This document shows, piece by piece, positions 57,943 through 64,000 of a DNA stretch of 64,000 nucleotides. Source of the DNA: Haloferax sp. Atlit-12N. Lineage in GTDB: Archaea; Halobacteriota; Halobacteria; Halobacteriales; Haloferacaceae. The notes under the pieces are model-generated. The model was not told the DNA's origin. It worked only from the letters and a program-made list of their open reading frames with translations, and searched no databases. How positions within the stretch are numbered: position 1 is the stretch's first letter; every line of letters begins with the position of its first letter. Location: assembly GCF_003383095.1 (NCBI RefSeq), contig NZ_PSYW01000001.1, positions 1,178,001-1,242,000 of the forward strand. The letters are read 5' to 3'. A program made the translations under genes and the position numbers.

Positions 57943-59562
57943 TCAGGCGCGGGCCACCGTGACAAACGGGGTGGCCGGAGGCGCATCGACGGCGGAGGCG
58001 GCGTCTGCTTCGCTCTCGTTCGTCTCGTTCGTCCGCTGGACGACGTAGCGCTGGCCGACCATCGGGTCCAAGAGGCTGTCGACGGGCGCGCGGTCGTCAG
58101 TGAGAAGCGGCACGTCGTCGGTGGGTTCGTCGCTCCGGTAGGACGTGAGTTCGGCCGCGAGGTCGATGCCGATGTCGCGGCGCTGATTACGCGCCTGTAG
58201 CTCCTCGGCCGTCACGAGCGTCTCGTCTTTCGTCGCCACGACCTCGATGTTCTGGACGACGGCGCCCCCCGCGGTGGGGAAGCTGTACACCTGCGGGTAG
58301 ACCGACTGAATCGTCTTGTACTCCGCGCGGTAGAACTGCGAGGCCGGGCCGCTCGGCGCGGAGATGATGTTGGCGAACAGGAGGCCGTCCTCGTCGAGGC
58401 GGTCCGACGTGAGCTGCATGAACTCCTGGGTCGTCAACTGGAACGGGACCTTGTCCTTCCGGTAGGCGTCGAGGACGATGAGGTCGTACGTCTGGTTCGT
58501 CTCTCTGAGGTACTGCCGGCCGTCCATCGTGTGGACGTTGAGCCGCGGCGACTCCTCGACGCCGAAGTACTCCTCCGCGACGGAGACGACCTCGGGGTCG
58601 AGTTCGACCACGTCGACGGTCACGTTCGGGTACTGCTCCAAGAACACGCGCGGGCCGGTGAACCCGCCGCCGCCGACGAACAACACCCGGTCGATGTCGT
58701 CGGACAACAGGAAGGGGACGTGGAAGTACGACGTGTAGTCGAAGACGTGCCGCGTCGGGTTGTCGAGGTCCATCGCACTGTGGGGCTGGCCGTCGAGATA
58801 GAGCGTCCGCGTTCCGCCCGCGTCGGCGACGCGGAGCTCCTGATAGGCGGTCTGGGTGTGGTAGACCGTGGTGCCGCGGGAGTCGAGACCGACGCCGCCG
58901 GTCAGCGACGCGAGGACGAGGACGGCGGCGATACCGACGCTCCAGACCGCCTCGTCGCGGCCGATGTTTGGCCGGGCGAGCGCGAGCGCCGTCACGACCG
59001 AGATGAGTCCGAAGATCAACCCGATGTTGGTGACGCTCAGCGAGGGGATGAGGAAGTACGTGGTGGCGAACGCCCCGATGATGCTGCCGACGGTGCCGAC
59101 GGCGTAGACGTGGCCCGACGCCGCGCCCACGTCGGACCGCCCGGAGAGTTCGGCCGCGTAGGGGCTGATGAAGCCGAGGAAGTAGGTCGGCGGCCCGAAC
59201 AGGAGCGTAATCGCCGGGAGCGACGCGAATCGGCTCGGGAGCGGGAGGCTCGCCGTCGACTGGATGAACAGGTCGCCGAGGAGGATGACGCCCGCGATGT
59301 AGGCCGCGGTGCCGATGAAGACACGGACGAGCGCGCCGTTCGACGCCGCTGCGGCCCGCTGCCCGCCGCGGTGGTAACCGAGGCTCAGCGCCGCGAGGAA
59401 GACGCCGATAATGCTCCCCCACGTGTAGATGCTGCTGCCGAACTCGGGGGCGACCATCCGACCGGCGAGAATCTCCAAGCCCATGCTCGTGACCCCGGAG
59501 ACGAACACCGCAAGTTCGGGACGCGTCATCCGGAGCCACGAGCCGGCGGCGGTCGATGCCAT
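57943..59562 (-). CDS. membrane-fused spermidine synthase-like protein
   Basis: The 539-residue protein has about seven membrane helices (1-240). A soluble spermidine-synthase-like Rossmann domain follows (about 270-480), with the SAM-binding region VLFVGGGGFTGPRVFLEQY, the acidic VDVVELDPEV and LIVLDAYRKDKVPFQL. Such fusions are common in archaea and bacteria; their substrate (polyamine or other) is not known. Confidence 0.82.
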   Translation of the reverse strand: MASTAAGSWLRMTRPELAVFVSGVTSMGLEILAGRMVAPEFGSSIYTWGSIIGVFLAALSLGYHRGGQRAAAASNGALVRVFIGTAAYIAGVILLGDLFIQSTASLPLPSRFASLPAITLLFGPPTYFLGFISPYAAELSGRSDVGAASGHVYAVGTVGSIIGAFATTYFLIPSLSVTNIGLIFGLISVVTALALARPNIGRDEAVWSVGIAAVLVLASLTGGVGLDSRGTTVYHTQTAYQELRVADAGGTRTLYLDGQPHSAMDLDNPTRHVFDYTSYFHVPFLLSDDIDRVLFVGGGGFTGPRVFLEQYPNVTVDVVELDPEVVSVAEEYFGVEESPRLNVHTMDGRQYLRETNQTYDLIVLDAYRKDKVPFQLTTQEFMQLTSDRLDEDGLLFANIISAPSGPASQFYRAEYKTIQSVYPQVYSFPTAGGAVVQNIEVVATKDETLVTAEELQARNQRRDIGIDLAAELTSYRSDEPTDDVPLLTDDRAPVDSLLDPMVGQRYVVQRTNETNESEADAASAVDAPPATPFVTVARA

Positions 59563-59700
59563 GTCAGTATGCCAAGGGGCGCGGCCGTATTAATTCACGC
59601 ACGGCGGCGAGCCAGACGACGCGAACGCGGTGCGGAACCCGCCGCCTCCGCGACGCGCTCGCGCGAACCTTCTTACCTGATAACGGAGCCAGCACGTCCC

Positions 59701-60390
59701 GTGTCCTCCCTCGTCGCCGCGTCCGACCTCGCACGCGCCGCGTACTGTCCGCGACAGCTCTACTACGCCCGCCGCGACGACGACCGAGCGCCGCCGCCTG
59801 CGGTCCACGACGTTCGCGCGCTCGCCTTCGAGTATCCCGCCCTGCTCGACGGCCCCGCCGACGAACTCGCGACGCGACCGATTTCGGTGTCACCGACGGC
59901 GTACCGCGAGAATCTCGCTCGCCTCCGCGAGCGCGACGACTGGGACGCGCTCACCGACCCCGTCGCCCGCGACGTGCTCCTCGCGGGGAAAGACTGCCGC
60001 GGCATCGCGCACAAACTCGTGCGGTCGCCCGCCGACGGCGACGAGGACGACCGACCGCCGGTTCCGTCGCTCGTCTCGCCGGGCGAACCGCCCGAACGCG
60101 GCGTCTGGGAACCGCAGCGCGTCCGGGCCGTTGCGCTGGCGAAGGCGCTCGCGTGGGAGCGCGAAACGCCGATACCGCGGGCGCTGGTCGAGTACCCGGC
60201 GGTCGGCGTCGTCCGGACGGTCAGGCTCACGACCGGGAACAAGGCTGCGTACCGGCGGGCGCTCCGCGTCGCCCGCGACCTCGATTTCGTCCCGTCGCGG
60301 CTCCGCGACTCCGCGAAGTGCGAGTCGTGCGCCTACCGGGAGCGCTGCGGCGTGAAAACGTGGTCGTTGGCGTCGCTACTCGGTCGGTGA
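59701..60390 (+). CDS. Cas4-like protein without canonical nuclease residues
   Basis: The 229-residue protein starts with GTG (MSSLVAASDLARAAYCPRQL) and has the Cas4/RecB-like Cys set: C16, and C207, C210, C216 near the end, likely for an iron-sulfur cluster. In the PD-(D/E)XK region the usual Glu-x-Lys reads LVEYPAV (E164-Y-P166), and the Asp strand reads CRGIAHKLV. No cas genes or CRISPR array are in the window. It may be a non-catalytic Cas4 relative. Confidence 0.75.
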   Translation: MSSLVAASDLARAAYCPRQLYYARRDDDRAPPPAVHDVRALAFEYPALLDGPADELATRPISVSPTAYRENLARLRERDDWDALTDPVARDVLLAGKDCRGIAHKLVRSPADGDEDDRPPVPSLVSPGEPPERGVWEPQRVRAVALAKALAWERETPIPRALVEYPAVGVVRTVRLTTGNKAAYRRALRVARDLDFVPSRLRDSAKCESCAYRERCGVKTWSLASLLGR

Positions 60391-60473
60391 GCCGTTGTCG
60401 GCTACGCGACTCCGCGGTGGCTCCGCAGTAAGTCCGCGGTGATTCCACGTTACCCGGTCAGCGCGCCCGCGGG

Positions 60474-61076
60474 TTACGCCTCGTCAGCGTGTTCGTCTAA
60501 CCACGTCTCGATGTCGTCGGCCATCGCACCGCGGCGGTGGACGACGCCGCGACCGGGGTCCACGACGGTGCTCTCGGTCCCGGGGGTCGTCCCGCCGTCG
60601 AGGACGACGGCGACGGCGTCCCGAATCTCGTCGGAGAGCTGCGAGGGGTGAGTGATGCTCCCGGTTCCGGAGCGGTTGGCGCTGGTGGCGGTGACGGGCG
60701 TCCCGGCCGCGCGGAAGAAGTCGAGGGCGAGTTCGTGGTCGGGAACGCGGACGCCGACGCGCTCTTTCCCGGCGACGAGCGCGTCCGGCAGACTGTCGCG
60801 TCGCTCCACGACGACCGTCACCGGGCCGGGGAGGAACCGGCGCATGAACGCCTCCTCGCGCTCGTCGGCGACGACGTGCTCCAGCGCGGCGTCCACGTCG
60901 GGGAAGCCGGCGGAGAGCGGTTTGTCTCGGTCGCGGCCCTTGATGTCGAAGACGCGTTCGACCGCGTCGGCGTTCGTCGCGTCCGCGCCCATGCCATAGA
61001 CCGTCTCGGTCGGGTAGACGACCGCCTCGCCGCGGCGGATGGCGTCGGCGGCACGCTGTACGTCGTCGTCGCTCAT
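60474..61076 (-). CDS. L-threonylcarbamoyladenylate synthase (Sua5/YrdC family)
   Basis: The 200-residue protein from the ATG at 61076 (MSDDDVQRAADAIRRGEAVV) has the YrdC motif YPTETVYGMGADA, KGRDRDKPLSA and PVTATSANRSG. It makes the threonylcarbamoyl-AMP used for t6A modification of ANN-decoding tRNAs. An upstream frame extension is rejected because it is Arg/Pro-rich. It lacks the C-terminal Sua5 domain. Confidence 0.87.
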   Translation of the reverse strand: MSDDDVQRAADAIRRGEAVVYPTETVYGMGADATNADAVERVFDIKGRDRDKPLSAGFPDVDAALEHVVADEREEAFMRRFLPGPVTVVVERRDSLPDALVAGKERVGVRVPDHELALDFFRAAGTPVTATSANRSGTGSITHPSQLSDEIRDAVAVVLDGGTTPGTESTVVDPGRGVVHRRGAMADDIETWLDEHADEA

Positions 61077-61182
61077 GGGCGAACTGACGCGCAACGGGCG
61101 AAAAAGCGTGACGAAACGGCGATTCCGCGCGACCGGAGAGCGGGGCGGCTCAAGACGGCGCGACGGGAATCGAGCGCGCGGC

Positions 61183-61689
61183 CTACAGGCCGGCGAGCGC
61201 GTCCGCGATGCCCTCATAGTCCGGGAAGTCCGGCCACTCGTCGGCGACCCAACGGTACTGGACCGTTCGCTCCTCGTCGAGGAGGAACACGGCGGGGCGG
61301 TGTTCGGTGACGCCGGCCATCCCGTCGAGGTCGTGTTCGAGGTCGTAGTCGGCCGCGACGTCGGCCGCGGGGTCCGAGAACAGGCGGGCGTCCACGTCGC
61401 GTTCTTCGAGGAACGACTTGTGCTCGTAGGGCGACGAGATGGAGACGCCGACCGCCTGCACGTCCTCCGGGACGCCGCGGTCGCGGAGTTCGTTCCAGAC
61501 GTACGTCGCCGGGAACGCGCCCGCCATCGTGTGGAACACGAGGAGGACGGGGCCGTCGGCGGCGACGTCGGAGAGGGACGCGTCCTCCCAGAACTCGTCG
61601 TTGACGAGCGGACGGGTGAAGTCCGGGGCGGTGTCGCCCGGTTCCGGCGCGTCGTGCTCGGGGAGGTCGACGACGTCGAAGTCGACCAT
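61183..61689 (-). CDS. cysteine-less redoxin (peroxiredoxin-fold)
   Basis: The 168-residue protein has the AhpC/TSA fold (GDTAPDFTRPLV; GPVLLVFHTMAGAFPATYVW), but the peroxidatic Cys position reads FPATYVW and there is no Cys anywhere in the protein. It therefore cannot act as a normal thiol peroxidase. It overlaps the glutaredoxin-like gene (TGATG), so it probably works with it. The fold is clear; the function is not. Confidence 0.78.
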   Translation of the reverse strand: MVDFDVVDLPEHDAPEPGDTAPDFTRPLVNDEFWEDASLSDVAADGPVLLVFHTMAGAFPATYVWNELRDRGVPEDVQAVGVSISSPYEHKSFLEERDVDARLFSDPAADVAADYDLEHDLDGMAGVTEHRPAVFLLDEERTVQYRWVADEWPDFPDYEGIADALAGL

Positions 61690-61952
61690 CAGGCTCCCTC
61701 CCCGTAGGTGTTTTCGAGGTACTCGACGATGTTCGCCGACTCGGACATCGTGACGCCGGTGTTGTCGTCCACGATGGCCGGGACCGAGCGCTTGCCCGAG
61801 ACGCGCTTGACGACGTTCCGGTCGGAGTGCATCGGCTCGACGAACCGCGACTGGTAGGCGAGGCCCTGGTCGTCGAGCGTGCGGACGACCCGCTCGCAGT
61901 ACGGGCACGCCTGCAGTCGGTACAGCGTAATCGCCGGTTGCTCGTCGGACAT
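61689..61952 (-). CDS. glutaredoxin-like protein (CPYC)
   Basis: The 87-residue protein has the active-site CPYC in LYRLQACPYCERVVRTLD and the GST/glutaredoxin cis-Pro (KRSVPAIVDD). It is a small thiol-disulfide exchange protein using the haloarchaeal thiol pool. It is the first gene of a two-gene operon with the cysteine-less redoxin. Confidence 0.85.
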   Translation of the reverse strand: MSDEQPAITLYRLQACPYCERVVRTLDDQGLAYQSRFVEPMHSDRNVVKRVSGKRSVPAIVDDNTGVTMSESANIVEYLENTYGEGA

Positions 61953-62151
61953 GGGCGGCTGTTAGGAAGAGCGTCGCCTAAGCCCTTCGCTCGCGGGCAT
62001 CCGCGCCGCAATATCGGTTCGGCGATGTACCGCCTCGGCCAGCTAGACGGTTTCGCGCCGAGCCGGGGGCATCGAATCGGCGTTCTCGCGGTTCGCCAAC
62101 GGGGCCGACGAGGGCGGACGAGACGCCGACCGAGAGGCGTTCGAGGGCAAC

Positions 62152-62160
62152 TCTTAATTC
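62152..62160 (+). promoter_or_regulatory. TATA-like promoter of the CNNM/CorC gene
   Basis: CTCTTAATTCC is centred about 31 nt before the ATG at 62188, consistent with a short or absent leader. Confidence 0.4.
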
Positions 62161-62187
62161 CGGTCCCGCGCAAGACAGTGTAGTTAC

Positions 62188-63594
62188 ATGGGTTTGCCGC
62201 CGCTACAGTTACCACCAGCCACGACACTCGCGGCCGCACAGGTCTCGAATATTCCGCTGGACGATACGACGATAACGGTCCTCGGCGTGATCGGAATCAT
62301 CGTCCTGATCGGCCTCTCGGCGTTCTTCTCCTCGTCCGAGATTGCGATGTTCTCGCTCGCAAAACACCGCGTCGACTCGATGGTCGAAGACGGTGTGCCG
62401 GGCGCGGAACGGGTGAAAGCGCTCAAGGACGACCCGCACCGGCTTCTCGTGACCATTCTGGTTGGAAACAACATCGCGAACATCGCGATGTCCTCGATAT
62501 CGACCGGACTGCTCGTCTTCGTCGGCTTCCAACAGGGAGAGGCGGTCGCAATCGCGACGTTCGGGATTACGGCAGTCGTCCTGCTGTTCGGCGAGAGCGC
62601 GCCGAAATCCTACGCGGTCGAAAACACCGAGTCCTGGGCGCTCCGCATCGCGCGGCCTCTCAAGTACGCCGAGCTGCTGTTGCTCCCGCTCGTCGTCTTC
62701 TTCGACTACCTGACCCGCGTCATCAACAAGGTCACCGGCGGTCAGACCGCCATCGAAACGACCTACGTCACCCGCGACGAGATTCAGAACCTCATCGAGA
62801 CGGGCGAGCGCGAGGGCGTCATCGAGGAGGAAGAACGCGAGATGCTCGACCGCATCTTCCGGTTTAACTCGACCATCGCCAAGGAGGTCATGACCCCTCG
62901 CCTCGACATGACCGCCGTCCCGAAGGACGCGACCATCGACGAGGCCATCGAGACGTGCGTGCAGGCCGACCACGAGCGGGTCCCCGTGTACGACGGTAAC
63001 CTGGACAACATCATCGGCATCGTCAACATCCGAAACCTCGTCCGCGAGAAGTACTACGGCGAACGCGGCGTCGGCATCGCCGACATCGTCTCGCCGACGC
63101 TCCACGTCCCCGAGTCGAAGAACGTCGACGAACTCATGGCCGAGATGCAGGACACTCGGATGCAGATGGTCGTCGTCATCGACGAGTTCGGGACCACCGA
63201 GGGGCTCATCACCCTCGAAGACATGGTCGAGGAAATCGTCGGCGACATCCTCGAAGGCGACGAGGAAGAACCGTTCGAGGCGGTCGACGAGAACACCTAC
63301 CTCGTCCGCGGCGAGGTCAACATCGACGAGGTCAACGAGATGCTCGACATCGAACTCCCCGAGGGCGAGGAGTTCGAGACGCTCGCCGGCTTCATCTTCA
63401 ACCGCGCCGGCCGCCTCGTCGAGGAAGGCGAGGAGATTAGCTACAACGACATCGTCATCCGCATCGAGCAGGTCGACAACACGCGCATCATGAAAGCGCG
63501 CATCCGGACCAACTCGGGCATCGAAGCCGCCGACGGCAACGGCGACGACGAGGACGGTGGCGACGAGGAAGCGGAAGTCGAGCCCGACACCTGA
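62188..63594 (+). CDS. CNNM/CorC-type membrane protein with CBS domains
   Basis: The 468-residue protein has a DUF21 (CNNM) membrane domain (about 25-190; SAFFSSSEIAMFSLAKHRVD) and a CBS pair (about 210-330; MTPRLDMTAVPKDATIDEAI; DIVSPTLHVPESKNVDELMA). A CorC_HlyC domain (about 345-430) precedes an acidic tail. Such proteins handle Mg2+ or Co2+ export or regulation. It is the last complete large gene of the window. Confidence 0.88.
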   Translation: MGLPPLQLPPATTLAAAQVSNIPLDDTTITVLGVIGIIVLIGLSAFFSSSEIAMFSLAKHRVDSMVEDGVPGAERVKALKDDPHRLLVTILVGNNIANIAMSSISTGLLVFVGFQQGEAVAIATFGITAVVLLFGESAPKSYAVENTESWALRIARPLKYAELLLLPLVVFFDYLTRVINKVTGGQTAIETTYVTRDEIQNLIETGEREGVIEEEEREMLDRIFRFNSTIAKEVMTPRLDMTAVPKDATIDEAIETCVQADHERVPVYDGNLDNIIGIVNIRNLVREKYYGERGVGIADIVSPTLHVPESKNVDELMAEMQDTRMQMVVVIDEFGTTEGLITLEDMVEEIVGDILEGDEEEPFEAVDENTYLVRGEVNIDEVNEMLDIELPEGEEFETLAGFIFNRAGRLVEEGEEISYNDIVIRIEQVDNTRIMKARIRTNSGIEAADGNGDDEDGGDEEAEVEPDT

Positions 63595-63723
63595 TCAGTC
63601 CTGACCGGTCCGACCTGACCGAACCCGTCGTCTCGACGACCGATCCCGTTTCGCCCCGACATCCGAGCCCGTTTCGTCTCGACACCCGACTGAACTCGTT
63701 TTCGAACCGTCGTCCGCCGTGAC

Positions 63724-63999
63724 TCACCCGAGGAGCGTAAAGGAGAGAACCACGAGCACCAGCGACGCCAGCGCCAGAAACACCAGTCCGCTCGCGTCGG
63801 CGGTGCCGTCGCCGAGGCGTCGCGCCCGCCCGCGGAAGCGAATCGCCAGCGCGAACGCGCCGAGGCCGACGCTCCCGAAGGCGAACCCGCGGAGCGAGAT
63901 GCCGGTCACGACCGCCATCGCGACGTGGTAGACGCCGAAGACGGCCCAGAGGGCAGAAACGAGGGTGGCGAGCGCGACGCGGAGCCCACGAACGTTCAC
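63724..63999 (-). CDS. 91-residue membrane protein at the right edge
   Basis: The protein starts MNVRGLRVALATLVSALWAV and has three hydrophobic helices (about 7-30, 37-54, 70-90) with a basic loop (RFRGRARRLGDG). It ends six bases after the window-edge start region, so an earlier start outside the window cannot be excluded. Confidence 0.6.
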   Translation of the reverse strand: MNVRGLRVALATLVSALWAVFGVYHVAMAVVTGISLRGFAFGSVGLGAFALAIRFRGRARRLGDGTADASGLVFLALASLVLVVLSFTLLG

Positions 64000-64000
64000 A

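Noticed and set aside
58531-59700. Upstream extension of the Cas4-like frame
   Set aside because: The upstream part is the shadow of the spermidine-synthase-like gene. The real start is the GTG at 59701, where the protein begins with the Cas4 N-terminal motif.
59701-60390. CRISPR-Cas locus
   Set aside because: Only a Cas4-like gene is seen. There are no direct repeat-spacer arrays and no other cas genes in the window.

Overview
The window is haloarchaeal and most like Haloferax. It is GC-rich, with acidic proteins rich in Asp, Glu, Val and Ala. Many core genes are leaderless, with a TATA-like box about 26-30 nt upstream of the start codon. It carries typical halophile families: Tfx, RPA with its RPA-associated partner, DUF373, etfBA, and a CuA/heme-copper oxidase set.

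Left chromosomal part (1-21933). Electron-transfer flavoprotein etfBA, a prenyl diphosphate synthase, a DUF373 membrane protein, a hybrid PAS histidine kinase, a radical SAM protein, a TRAM protein, Tfx, an SDR oxidoreductase, a mannose-1-phosphate guanylyltransferase, the RPA/RPA-associated-protein operon preceded by a 15-codon mini-ORF, a ribbon-helix-helix protein, tRNA-His, a CinA-like protein, an M50 protease with CBS domains, a cupin, a Ski2-like helicase, an SLC13/TrkA-C permease, and tRNA-Pro(UGG).

Integrated element (about 21934-52636, 30.7 kb). It sits in the 3' end of tRNA-Pro, whose last 23 bases recur with two mismatches at 52614-52636. The left arm is a four-gene overlapping operon, then a short second tyrosine recombinase. 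Next come about 11 overlapping leftward micro-genes (22-93 codons), mostly membrane proteins, and a leftward three-gene operon ending in a P-loop NTPase. The centre (30.1-42.8 kb) is a rightward cluster of about 10 small membrane proteins, a large internally repeated protein, two secreted lectin-like membrane proteins and a Tat-exported beta-helix protein. The right arm has an AlkP/sulfatase-like cargo gene, Orc1/Cdc6 with iteron-like repeats, a winged-helix regulator facing a divergent control region with two 16-bp palindromes, and a long operon of zinc-ribbon proteins, a cytosine methyltransferase, a MazG-like protein and the integrase next to attR. I recognise no capsid protein, portal, terminase or tail. 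The simplest reading is a replicating, integrating element that makes a membrane-bounded particle, either a pleomorphic virus or a plasmid-vesicle system of the pR1SE kind. This is inference.

Right chromosomal part (52637-64000). Degenerate tRNA-Pro-like remnants; a cytochrome oxidase cluster (coxB, mini-ORF, coxA, small subunit, coxC); a membrane-fused spermidine-synthase-like protein; a stand-alone Cas4-like protein lacking nuclease residues; a Sua5/YrdC protein; a glutaredoxin plus cysteine-less redoxin pair; a CNNM/CorC transporter-like protein; and a small membrane protein.

GC-rich reverse-strand shadows are left out. All family calls are from reading the sequence; no database search was run.
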